NCBI GenBank assembly: GCA_026419785.1
Contig: JAODTK010004887.1
Span: forward strand, 102,784 to 166,783
Reading direction: 5' to 3'
Source: Sclerodactyla briareus
Taxonomy: Eukaryota; Echinodermata; Holothuroidea; Dendrochirotida; Sclerodactylidae
DNA: 64,000 nucleotides
A program made the translations under genes and the position numbers. Shown piece by piece: positions 36,255 through 46,764 of the stretch; the stretch's first letter is position 1; every line of letters begins with the position of its first letter. A model generated the notes under the pieces. The model had not been told where the DNA came from, made no database searches, and worked only from the letters and a program-made list of their open reading frames with translations.

Positions 36255-36820
36255 GTGAGCGAGGGTAGTGCGTGAGTTAGCCAGATGTATAGTAACCTAA
36301 AATTAGATGATTCTTTACCAATCTGCGGGGAACATTGTAAAGATCTGTTTCAAACCGATTTGAAGCCAAAGGTGTTAGGTTTCAGAAAAAAGATGCACGC
36401 CTACGCAAGATGGGGGAGGAAGTCGATTTTTTTTTCGAAACTGATAGTCCAAAATTTGCTACATGGGGAATGCAATAATGAAGAAAAGGCGCAGATCAGA
36501 CGAAAACAGTGATGTGAGTTTAAAACAAATGTGATTCCTAACTTTTCGTCATTGCTAACACAAAAAAGGCTGTTAGCATGTCAGAACCAAGATGGCGCCC
36601 CAATATAGCTGTGGAAACGTGAAATGAAAAATAAGGAAAAGGTGGCTGTGAGACGTAACAAAATTTACGGGGGATGATCAAACCAGTTGAACATAGTAGT
36701 GACAGGGCGTTTCAGGAAGATATGATATCTAACCCTAGGTAATCACGCATGGTATATAAATTGCAAACACGACCATTTCGTTCGAAAATAAAGAGACCAA
36801 AATGGCTGCCATGAAGTAAC
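36255..36820. other. No gene recognised
   Basis: A + frame at 36,285-36,512 (75 codons) starts right after the (TA)n array and is Lys/Arg-rich without a known motif. AAAATGGC words near 36,590, 36,640 and 36,800 suggest degraded repeats. Confidence 0.3.
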
Positions 36821-36825
36821 ACAAA

Positions 36826-37205
36826 GTGACACGAAGTGAGATGGTGGATCAGTCGGTAGAACTACGGGGACCTAGATCAATAGTCATTAGATGCGGGTTT
36901 GAATCCCATTGGAAGCCGAGGACATTTTCCGCAGTGCTGTTTAGCCAGATGCTCGGATCCACGCTACCCACGTGTAAAAGTCGGGACCTACGAGGGTGGG
37001 TACAGAAGTAGGCGGCGCTGCGTTGGCTCCCAGGGGTGTAGTTAGGATGTAGTTAGTAGGTCGTGAGCGAACGTGCAAGCTGAGGGTGATGCAAGCAAGG
37101 TCTTCACCAGGTTTCCAATGACCTGGGGTTGAGTCGCTAGTCTGTAGGAAGCGCTTGCCTCGATACAAGACTATAAACCCGACGAAATCTCAATCTTAAT
37201 CTTCC
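36826..37205 (+). mobile_element. tRNA-derived SINE (second family)
   Basis: The head has a good internal Pol III promoter: A-box-like GTGGATCAGTCGGTAGA at about 36,843 and B box GGGTTTGAATCCC at about 36,895, spaced as in tRNA genes. A tRNA-unrelated body follows (CATTTTCCGCAGTGCTG, GTCGGGACCTACGAGGG, AGCGCTTGCCTCGATACAAG). The copy ends near 37,200 in an AATCTCAATCTTAATCTTCC tail. It is not an intact tRNA: the stems do not close and there is no acceptor-arm partner. The body differs from the SINEs at 30.2 and 33.6 kb, so it is a separate family. Confidence 0.8.
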
Positions 37206-37209
37206 TATT

Positions 37210-37865
37210 GAAAACGGAGTATCAAAAGGCACCCATATAACGTGTACCTGATACGATCAAAGTGGACTCCCTATGGCATCTCTTCTCTCATGCAGTGGCC
37301 TACTGACAGATTTCGTCTCGGGAAGTGGCGGGGGGGGGGGACCCGAGGGGTTGAGTTTGGGTTCCAACGGAAGTGCGCCCTAATAAGAGCCTAACCCGCC
37401 CCTATTGGCAGATGATGCATTTATGGGCCCAGACATATGCTGTGGCCACGTTCGATAAACAACAGCTGAACAAAGAAGGGGTTTTGCGTTTTTTAAAAAA
37501 ATTATTGGTCACATGGGTCAAGGGCGGGGCTGAGCATTTGTCCCCAACTTCTATGCGTGCGCCAATGGCCAAATGTCATGAGCTAGGGGTCTGTAGGTGG
37601 GGCGGAGGGGTGGAGTTGTTGAGGAATCTTGAAGGCATACAAAGCAATTTTAATTCAATCTTTGCACTGGCGGCAGGCCAGTTTATATCATCAAAGCAGG
37701 GGTGATTGATCAGTTTTTTGTGTGTGTATCATACGTGCCGCTGAGTTATGGGTCATTGTAGACGTGCGATGTTGCTTTCATGACACCATATAAAATACCT
37801 TTGCATAATAATATCTAAACTATGAAAGCGTGAATCAACTATGGGAACTGTATTGGCCCCATCAC
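37210..37865. other. No gene recognised
   Basis: Includes a G-run (37,331-37,340) and a 110-codon + frame (37,373-37,705) with no family resemblance. Confidence 0.3.
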
Positions 37866-37869
37866 TTTC

Positions 37870-38790
37870 ACTCCCTAAACAGCGGATGCCAGATCATCTG
37901 CCCGGGACTGCTCTCTGTTAAATTTGGCAGACGACACTGCCTGACGGATTGGGTATCGTGGAATGATGATACGGCAGTAATTGGCAAATCAGAAATTTTG
38001 AGAGAACTTGTAAGAATAATTTCCTATTTTCCAAATGCGGACAAAACTAGAGGAATGGTAATAGATTTCCGTAGTATGGGCTATTCCCAGTCCTGTCCGC
38101 ATTAAAGACTGTGATTTGGCCGAGTGGAACCGATATACATATCTGGGACCCTAAACTCCAGAACTGTTTTGCGTCCCCATGAAAAAGTTTCAATTGATGA
38201 ACGTATACTATGTTGTATACTTCTACAATCGGTTGGGTTATGGAGATTACAATTTTTGATTTCTTGGGGCGGGAATGTTAATACGGAAGATCAGAGCCCG
38301 TATTGATTCGGTTAATTCTACAGGCTAGTCGCAATAATTGGCCACAGTCCAACCCTCATACTCTTCTTTATACTCGTCTACTCCACAGAAGTTAGACGGC
38401 GATGTGGATGATGCTGACCACGCCATCCATGCCACCATTTCATAATGCAAATGATCCCTCTAACGGGAGGAGAGGTTACCGACAGCCAAAACCAACCGTC
38501 ATCCCTCCTCATTTCATCCACAGTGCATTCAGAAATCTATAATCCAGAATTATAATAATCATAATCGCTATTGCTCTTGCCCTTGGGTGCAAAACCACCA
38601 GTAATTTTTGATACAATCGCAGCCTTGCCATTGTTAGCTCTACAGTTTCATCATCGTTTCACGTGTGTAGTTGTTTATATTCTGTTTGTATTCTTAATGT
38701 TATTCCATCTTATTCTGTATTACGAGCATTCAGTTACCCTGTGTCCAGGTGTAATAAATGGGGGGTAGAATCTGATCTTATCTTATCTTA
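37870..38790 (+). pseudogene. CR1/Rex-type non-LTR retrotransposon, RT palm to 3' end
   Basis: Translation over several frames gives the RT palm motif as NLADDTALTDWVSWNDD at about 37,920-37,975. Next come NADKTRGMVIDFR (about 38,030-38,075), PVRIKDCDLAEWNRYTYLG (about 38,090-38,150) and EKVSIDERILC. Near 38,395-38,520 is the C-terminal signature DVDDADHAIHATIS...SGRRYR-like...SSFHPQCI. This is the normal order of a CR1-like RT, and the motif SGRRYR-x-KT-x-R-x3-SF is diagnostic for the group. A 3' UTR follows and ends in (ATCTT)n at about 38,776-38,792. The copy is 5'-truncated and frame-shifted many times, so it is inactive. Clade naming is from recall. Confidence 0.85.
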
Positions 38791-39084
38791 GATTTAATAT
38801 CCTGTGTATTCTGCCAATGATGACATTTTAGGTGATCACATGATCCATAAGCGTCAAGTACGCCCCCGTTGTCTTAAAGTTTTGCGTTGGCACGACCAGG
38901 TGACCCTTACCTGTAGGCTGGACAGTAGTTCCGTGCTGTCTTTGGCTGAACCGGAGCGGAACTGAATGACTTCGTTGTTGAAGTCGTTGAGTAACATACA
39001 TGTTCCGCCTTTCAACTCCGGATGTCGGCAATTTTACAGTTTTCGATTTTTACCTTTCATTTGTGACTCTATTTTTTAATTGAG

Positions 39085-39595
39085 TGAAATCCACGAATAA
39101 CGATGAGAGCTTCCAAGGCTTCCCGTACCATCTTGCGCATCTGCAGGAGTGCTGTCTCTGTGGAGTGATTAGGCCGGTAATCTTGACTAAACTTCGGATC
39201 TATAAGATGAACGCTGAGATGAGCGCCCGTCTGGTTGAAGACAGTCCCGGTTCCACCGTAACACATGTTCAACAGAGATTTACACTGGTCCGAGAATATT
39301 GGCCACTGCTTGCGGGTCCAATCCTGGCTTATTGAGCCAATAGTGGACAGCAGCATGTTTGTAATTATCTGTTGCCGTGTCAAACGACACCTTGACAAAT
39401 ATTGACCGGTCACTAATCTCAGTTTGGAAACGTCTGTCATATCCTCTCCCGCCTGTTAAATGAATCTGGTGTGGTCGCGCTCCACTCAATAATTTTGGCT
39501 GCACACGTGACCTCATGTCCTTTACATCAGCTTGTTTTGCTGACATCCGATGCCTCTGTGTCAGAAAGAGGCTTTTGATCACAGATAGCCTTTTA
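39085..39595 (-). pseudogene. L2/CR1/Jockey-like retrotransposon, RT N-terminal remnant
   Basis: On the - strand, frame-hopping translation gives YKHAAVHYWLNKPGLDPQ (about 39,310-39,365) and a degraded NYRP-SNL region. HLSVHLIDPKFSQDYRPNHSTETALLQM follows (about 39,135-39,215), then REALEAL. The [Y/F]R-x-x-HSTETALL block is the hallmark of RT domains 2-3 in this group, and the LLKKPGLDP-like block just before it is the expected neighbour. Downstream palm motifs are missing, so the piece is truncated on its 3' side near 39,085. It faces the + strand LINE at 37.87-38.79 kb and must be a separate insertion because the RT parts are in opposite orientation. Confidence 0.8.
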
Positions 39596-39599
39596 ATGT

Positions 39600-40005
39600 G
39601 TACTGTCTCTGTTTAAGTGCTTGCAAGCATAACTTTCTCCGACAGATTCATCGCATTATATCGTTTTTGTGTGTAATTTCCAAGAATTGTCGGCCATATT
39701 GGCGCTATCTTAATTTTGGCACATACTAGTGCATGGGAATGTCCGTATGTGCTCCGCAAAATGATCGAAAATATATGTAAATGTTTGTTTCTGAAATTTA
39801 ACAAATCACTTTTTTCTTTCGACGGTCAATGCATTTTCTAACTTCCTACGATTTCCCTTATTCGTTCGGGTCGGCGGCCATTTTGAACTCATTTTGGAAA
39901 TGAATCTGGTTCCCCATCTTGTGTAATTCACATTTAGACACCATTACCTATACAATCATTTAAAATAATTCTTTTACAATTTTTTTTCGCAGATGGATTC
40001 ATTAT
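39600..40005. other. No gene recognised
   Basis: AT-rich DNA leading into the (TA)n array. GGCGGCCATTTTGAACTC near 39,872 is a common promoter or repeat-type word but has no ORF behind it. Confidence 0.3.
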
Positions 40006-40009
40006 GTAA

Positions 40010-40640
40010 TAAATATAAAAATATAATAATATATATATATTTATATAATATATATATATATATTATATAATATATAATATATACTATATATATATATATA
40101 TGTCTATATAATATAGCGATATATATAATTATAATATAATATATTATATATATATATATAATATATATATATAATATATATATATATATATCTATCTATA
40201 TAAACATCACCATATTGGTACACGAACTAATTGCATGTCCCATTCCTGACTTTTTACTGCAACTCCGAGTTTCACGCACGTCGGGACAGCGATCTTCAGG
40301 CGTGTAATGACGTACTATAACTTGCGAAAAAGCACGCACGGGTCTTCCAGTCCCTTTTCTTTTTGACAACGGTTGGGTGGTCGTCGTCGGTTGTGATCGC
40401 GGGTAGTACCGGTGTTTATACAAGCTCTGCTTCGGTATCGAGCACTCTTTCTGCTGAAGCGACTACATATATCATAATTATATTATATATATATATTATA
40501 TAACTAATATATATATATTATAAGCTATATTATATATATATATATTATATATATATTATATTATATATATATATATATAATATATATATATATTCTATAT
40601 ATATATATATTATATATATATATATATATCTATATAGTCC
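40010..40640. repeat. Pair of (TA)n arrays bracketing a 260-bp unique segment
   Basis: Irregular TATA arrays at 40,015-40,200 and 40,462-40,636 enclose a non-repetitive, more GC-rich segment (about 40,201-40,460). The segment begins CATCACCATATTGG and ends GAGCACTCTTTCTGCTGAAG. The arrangement repeats that at 36 kb, although the two inner segments do not obviously match. Array lengths in an assembly built from noisy reads are unreliable. Confidence 0.85.
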
Positions 40641-40644
40641 AGGA

Positions 40645-42425
40645 ATAATAGAAACCAACAGTCCCCAACTATGACGTTTTTTTCCGACGTCCCGACAAAA
40701 CTATGACGTCCCGACTCCCGAAAAAGGGAGTGAGAGGGAGGGGGATGGATGAGCAGGACCCAGGCCTGGTCATTTGCCCGGGGGACCTTCCGGGCGATTG
40801 GGAGCGGCTGAGTGGATGCGGCTACGTGCCTTCCTGGCATGTGCTTCCATGAGTGAGCGATGTGGGAGAGAGTGACAGACAGCTGTACGGAACAATTATA
40901 TATGTTTAGCATGAGATGTCGGTTCTGGCAACCATCGAAGGGCCTGGATAATGTCGTTGTACATTCCGTTCAGCGGTAGTTGAACATTTGTTCCAATAAA
41001 AACAAGGTGATCGCCAAAGAGTATCTCGCCTGGTTGCGCGTCCGCCGCAACCACTGTTCTCACTGCAGTGCTCTCTTTAGATAATAGGTAAAGTTGAAGC
41101 CCCCACCCCCAGCAATGTATTGGGTGTTAATTTATCAACTGCTAAAAACTACCGCTATTGACAGCCTACAACAGGAATACAGCAATATGGACACAATTAT
41201 AGCAACGTCGCCATGTTTTTTTACGCATTAATAGTCTGGCATTGTGGGTAACCAACTGTTTGGTCAAGGCATCTATTAATAGTTTATGACACCAAGACCA
41301 ATGTGGCTCTCCTTTATATGAGAAAGATACACAGTCTATTTTAACTGATTGATTGATCCCTTCCCTAATCTCCTCACTCTCTTGCTGAAGATCCAATTAT
41401 CTGCCATTTCCTGCATGACTCTATTGTTGACAGGCTCGTGCGTGGCATGTTCCCATAGCGCGGCTCAAGGAATGTATTGATAGGTGATCAGGCAGGCTTG
41501 GTGAAAAAAGGTCTGGTTTGATTGATCCTATAGAGAAATGATTGGACTAGTTCATTAGGATTCAATTAACATCGGATTTGCACTCACACAAACAACAACA
41601 AAATCCCAAAGGTATTATGGTTCCTTGCTAATATGATAGGTAGTATTGGGAATGAGAAGGCCTGTGTCCATTCAGCAATGATCAGCAATTACACCTTTCA
41701 CGAAATGTCAATAACCCGGTCTATAGCCTAACTGTCTTCTCAGTCTATCTCAACCTTTTAAATTGAACCTATAATGACATGATGTTTTTGTTCTCGTTTC
41801 AAAAATACCATATAACAGAAACATGATGTGAACAGCGTGATTAGACTCTTCACAAATCCATAAACAAATGATTAAATCATTAATGGCATGGCAAAAACGG
41901 TTCATAATCAATAATTACCTTAATATTTACCCATGTGCAACCATACTTCTCCAAATATTAGATTCGATTTCAGTATTATATTCTGCAAAACAAAAAATTC
42001 CTCCAATGAATCTCCTGATTCGTAAATAGATGGATGCAATTTCACAAGTTTGCAATTGAAAATATAGTAATCCCCTGGAATTATCACTATAATGGAGCAT
42101 ACGGCTATTCGTTACAGCAGCCCGAACAATATCTCCTCTAATCCGTCATTCAATGTTAATATCAGCATTGCCAAACTACCTTACAATAAGCCGTTACTGC
42201 TATAAATGATAAACTAACGACAGTGACGAAATGATTGACTCGATGTTTCAAAAAGCGTTGTTGTTTTGTGTTCACTGCCAGAATTGTATGTAAATAATTT
42301 TGAGTTACAAGGGAATAAGAAGTTGAATAATTCTGAACTCAAACCATCTCATTTTAAACATTCATTTGACACACCTGAATGGAAACTAGTAAAGAAAGTA
42401 ACCAATCATCATGAGATATATCATC
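40645..42425. other. No gene recognised
   Basis: AT-rich, especially 41,560-42,425. On the - strand, 41,900-42,425 may be the degraded continuation of the retroelement at 42.43-43.23 kb, but I could not find motifs that prove it. Confidence 0.35.
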
Positions 42426-42429
42426 CAAT

Positions 42430-43228
42430 TTTCACGCTATTTTAAGTCCTTATTAGTCACCGTTTGCGAATGCCATACATTATTGGAAACAAAACTACAT
42501 GTAACCTTTGTTTCAATCTCCGAAGCAAATAAAAATTTGTCGTGGGTTGGCAAAAAAGCCAATTCGTAAAAAAACTCCAAACGCATCTGATCGAGATTAT
42601 TATCAACATATATTGTAAAAAAAAAATTGCAAGTTGAAAGTATTAATACGTTCCTCATATCGAAGAAATCGACCTTCGTTTTCCGATTTTTCAGGATTCA
42701 TTCTTCAACCAGAAATATACCAAAAGGATCAAGTATGTGCAAAAGATATGGCCTAGCATCCACGTTACCACGGCAGTTATATGCATTAAATACATATTCA
42801 AAATTTTGGACAACTAGATTGAAGACGGAAGGAGACAGAGGCTCGCCATGTTTTAAACCACTCTCTTGATTTGGGAAGTAATCACTAAATACTCCACTTC
42901 ACTGAAACTGTGGAAATAATAGATGACTATAAATGAACAATCCATTTTATAAAAAAAGACGGACCAAACCCTTATACCGCACAATACTTTTAATGAATGA
43001 AAGCAACAGAGTCGAATGCTTAGCTTTTTCCGATATCGACTGCGTTGGCGTTCGTTCTCCAAGTTACACATGTGCAAGGCATTTCTTATATATCGTCCTT
43101 TCATAAAATCCATTCTGTCGTGAGGAAAATAAGTAAGGTCCATAGGATCGAATCGAGGCGCGTGGTATAATAAAACGCGGAAGCTTATTTTAGAAGATAC
43201 ATTCAACAAGGATATGGGCATTTCCAGT
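42430..43228 (-). pseudogene. Non-LTR retrotransposon RT remnant (clade unassigned)
   Basis: On the - strand from 43,221 the frame gives PISLLNVSSKI, then DRMDFMKGRYIRNALHMCNLENE (RT domain 2-like, about 43,065-43,130). HSLKVLCGIRVWSVFYK-like and FSEV segments follow. After a frame switch comes SGLKHGEPLSPSVFNLVV (about 42,808-42,865), equivalent to the G-x-x-QGxPLSPxLF motif of RT domain 4, then FEYVFNAYNCRG. A KTKVDFF stretch and EFFYELAFLP continue to 42,440 and fit the thumb region after the palm. The YADD box itself is degraded. FMKGR resembles L1 elements, but GLKxGEPLSP is commoner in other clades, so I leave the clade open. In-frame stops make it a fossil. Confidence 0.65.
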
Positions 43229-43229
43229 T

Positions 43230-44110
43230 ATATAACATGTTCTAGAGTATCGCTGTGGGGATAAAAGATATCACACTCATTGTTAGACAATGGAGGATGT
43301 GTTCATATCAGTAGTTCAAGCGATCTAATTAAAAAAGTGCCTAAATCGGGGCAAAGAAAGAATTCCCAGTAAGCCGTTCGATTTATCAGTTTCCCATTTT
43401 TTCAATACATCATGAGCCTCATCATATCGCAACGGGACATTCTAAGGACTCGGGGGGGATCTAATGTAGTTCAACGCCCCCCCTACATTTCCAAGGGCAA
43501 ATTTCTAATAATTAATCCTCGGTGTGTGATTTAAACAGTTGGTTGTAAAACAGAACAAAGGGGTGAAACCGGTCGTGTTATATTACCGCAGAAGAGGAAA
43601 ACAGCTAGCCTTGGGGGCCGCGTTTAGAGGAGGTAGGCACATTAAATCAGTGTCCCTTAGAAAACCACTCCTGTGACTTTGAAAATGGCCCTCCTACCCG
43701 TTGTTCAGATCCTACTGTATTCACATTCCTTAGTTTTGTTTAAAAACAACAAAATTAGGGGAAAATCGCATAATTTTATGCAATTTGATTGTGTGACCTT
43801 TGAAATGACCTTCATGTTTGTTTAGGACTCGCAACAGTCCACATCCAGAGGTTCGTTTAAACGACCTAAGTTAGAAAAATGGAAAAGTAGAAAATGAAAA
43901 AAAAATTTTTACCTTTGGGACCTTGAAATCAACAGGTTAGTCGGGACCATTTTTGTCACCCACCACCAAGTTTCAATGTGGATTAGTTTAACTCAACTTT
44001 AGTGTAAAAACCCGCCAAAATAGAGGCGCAGCAGACATTTGCAGTTATGCCCCACTTCGAAATCGTCCGATATTTCACCAGGGCGGACATGTGTACCCAA
44101 GTTTGCCTCA
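43230..44110. other. No gene recognised
   Basis: Contains degenerate TGACCTTTGAAATGACC modules (43,790-43,815) of the kind seen elsewhere in the window. Confidence 0.35.
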
Positions 44111-44117
44111 TCGAAGA

Positions 44118-44745
44118 AGCGGTTTTAAAGAGACACCACATAATTTCGGCGGAAAAAGGACAATCGCACATTCTGGGGGAGTGGGGGCAAAATAAGGGTG
44201 GAGCAAAGTTGGGTGAGGCTTTAATCCCCCCCCCCCTCTTCTATACTCCCAGCACTACATTAGTCGGCCGAAAATGGCGACATCGCATTATTTCTGGGGG
44301 GGGGGGGGGGTGTAGGTCAACATTAGGGTGAGGTACAAGTGTGAGGAGGTGTCCAAAATGTTGGAAATGACACGTTCCTCTCATTTCTGGGGTGAAAATT
44401 CTTACCTCCTCCTCCTCCCCCCATCACCACAATATTTCGGGGCGGAAAATGGACAATCGCACGTTTCTGGGACGTGGGGGTGGCGGGTCAACAATGGGCG
44501 GGGAGGGGCAACAGTGTGGGTGAGTTACCGAAAAGTTGAGAATGACCTTCCTTTTCATATCCTTGTGTTTAACATTGTTTGACCCATCTTCTATAGCCCA
44601 GCACTACATTATTTCAGCCGAAAAAGTACAAATCGGGAGTGGGGTCAACATATGGGTGGGGCACATGTTTGGGTTTCATCACTGGGGTTTAAATTTCTAC
44701 CCCTCTTCTATACCCCCAGCAACACATTTTTTTACGAGACATGGT
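44118..44745. repeat. Minisatellite, unit about 110-180 bp, 4-5 diverged copies
   Basis: Units share CTTCTATA(C/G)CC(C)CAGCA(C)(T/A)ACATTATTTCGGC(C)GAAAA, CAATCGCA(C), TTTCTGGG, GTGGGGTCAACA-ATGGGTGGGG and (G)TTGGGTGAG-TT. They begin at about 44,130, 44,240, 44,400, 44,590 and 44,705. C- and G-runs at the unit junctions (44,227-44,236; 44,297-44,311) vary in length. No frame is maintained across the units. Confidence 0.8.
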
Positions 44746-44826
44746 GCTAGCTTCACAACGTAATAACTTGTGCTGAGTGTAGTGCAACACTTCCAATTGG
44801 TATATGAGGGGACGGTTTCTAACTTA

Positions 44827-44990
44827 GGGAATAATGAACAGATACGAGAGCCTCTGTGCAGATTAAAACCGGCATGACGTCATAATAGGAGGTTAGAAAA
44901 TCGCGAGGCGTAGCCGAAGGATCTTGGCTCCTATTATGTCAAACCGGTTTTAATTCGAAAAAAAGGCCCGAGTATCTGTTCATTATTCCC
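44827..44990. mobile_element. Foldback element or MITE, about 164 bp
   Basis: The left half, starting GGGAATAATGAACAGATAC, is matched on the opposite strand by the right half, ending GTATCTGTTCATTATTCCC. Pairing resumes at ATTAAAACCGG...GACGTCATAATAGGAG against CTCCTATTATGTC...CCGGTTTTAAT, leaving a loop of roughly 30-40 bp (about 44,893-44,928). The arms are imperfect (about 75 bp each, with bulges). No ORF fits inside and no convincing target duplication is visible. It is either a MITE or a long hairpin that could be transcribed. Confidence 0.8.
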
Positions 44991-45109
44991 ATTCATAAAT
45001 ATTCTCGAGAAAAATACGAAAAATAACAGGGTAATAACTTCTCTGTTTATCACATCAATTCTCCAAACTGTTCAATTAACGAACGATGACAGTACTCAAA
45101 ATGTGAAGC

Positions 45110-46760
45110 TGCATGGCGTGTTACCAACATGAACAATTCGAATCTGTCTTCACGCTGGAAGATCAAAAACTTCCTACTCTCGGCCCAGTCAGTATCCTAC
45201 TATGCTCTGATTCTGTTATTACCCTTGAAGGGGTTACTAAACCACTACATAACCTCGATTCTCACAAAGCTCCTAGTCCTGATGGTGTCCCCGCTTAAAT
45301 CCTAAGAATGCAGCGGAGGAGATTGACCCAGTTATGAGGCTGATTTTGAAAAAATCAGAGAGACTGGGGAGCTACCATCATATGGCTTTTCTGCCAAATT
45401 ACCCCTATATAAGAAGGTGATGAACTGCTGCCAATAACTACGACCATTTCCCTTACAGCGATAGCTGTAAAATATTAGCGCAATTTTGCATTCACAAAAT
45501 TATGACACATTCGACCAGTATTCTGTTCTCACGAATGAACAACATGGAGTAAGAAGGCACTCACTCGTGAACACAACTATACTAACTAAACAGGACTTGG
45601 CTTACTCACTCAAACTAGGTCGCAATCTGACATGTTCATAATGGATTTTACTTAAGCCTTCGATTCTGTGCCGCATAATCGGCTTATGCTTTCAAACTCG
45701 TCGCTATGGGTGTTCGTTGTAAATTGAATAGATGGATAGCAAGGTTCCTTATGTGTCGTGTCGTAAGCACGAGGGTCATTGTTGGGGGCGATTACTCCAC
45801 ATGGAAGAGTTAACAATCTGGCATCCAAGGGCACTAGTTTTAGGGACCCTTGTGTTCCTTACCTACATCAACGACTCCCCCAGGAATTTACAATCTGAAG
45901 TCGCCTTTGCGGCATGATTGTGTGGTGTATCGTCAATCCAAAAAGAAGTTGATCATGTCCAACCCAAACTTACCTGATAACAGGGAATAAGTGGCCAACA
46001 ACAGAAGTGGCAGTTACACTTCAACCCAAAAAGTTGTTTTGTTTGTGATGAGGAATGACCCATGCTGGTAGACCCAAACTGTTGACTCTGACCTCGGAGG
46101 TATCTGATGGTGAACCAAATGTAATTCTTTATTGGGTGTCGAAAACTACAACCTTATTGGGTGTCGGACTAAACTAACTAACAACTGGCGAACCACATTC
46201 AATCGAATCCCTGCGATGCTTACAAACAACTAGGTTCCATGAGAAAATCGTTTTCTCTGTATGAAGAAATTAAACAACAGGGGCCTATATGCTTAGTTCG
46301 TCCACATTTGGGAGTATGCCTATCGTTGGGGACCCAGCATTAAGACATTGTTAACAATAGGATGGTTCAACGCCGGGCGGCGCGATTTGTCACCAAGTAA
46401 TGATACGAAAGATCCAGCAGTGTTGGTTCAATGCTTGTGGACCTGGCGGGACTCCTTTAAAAAGAAAGGAAGAGAAGAACTGCCCAGTAGAATTTATATC
46501 TCAGAGGCACGGCTTGGTCGATTGCCTCTACGGTTGACGACCTCCTTCTTGTTCCGCCCTTTCCCGTCCTTCAGGCACATCACTGGAACGCCCCTACAGG
46601 CAGCTAGCCGCGAACAAGGACAGTTACAAATACTCCTTCTGGCCCAAAAACACTATTGTTGACTGGAATAAAATGCCGCAGAAGTATCGCATCACAGATA
46701 CAGTTCAACTTCAACAGATCGGTCTGGAGCTCTCAAGCATAATCGCGGACTGAGTTGATC
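45110..46760 (+). pseudogene. Jockey/CR1-like non-LTR retrotransposon with most of the RT domain, frame-shifted
   Basis: Motifs appear in the correct order. LHNLDSHKAPSPDGVPA (about 45,245-45,298) is the L-x3-KAPGPDGIP block, followed by AAEEIDPVMRLIL. MFIMDFT-AFDSVPHNRL (about 45,630-45,685) is RT motif A. GPLCSL/LGTLVFLTYINDSP (about 45,830-45,885) corresponds to LGPLLFxxYINDLP. NLQSEV-FAADDCVVYR (about 45,885-45,935) is motif C with FADD altered. RRAARFVT-like follows at about 46,370, then SYKYSFWP-K-TIVDWNKMPQ (about 46,622-46,680), and an open end to a stop at about 46,753. Length from the first block to the stop suits one RT plus C-terminal domain. At least six frame changes and several stops show it is dead. 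The endonuclease domain is absent upstream. Confidence 0.9.
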
Positions 46761-46764
46761 CGTG

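Noticed and set aside
36840..36912. tRNA gene
   Set aside because: A and B boxes are present but the acceptor and anticodon stems do not pair and a long unrelated body follows; it is a SINE head.
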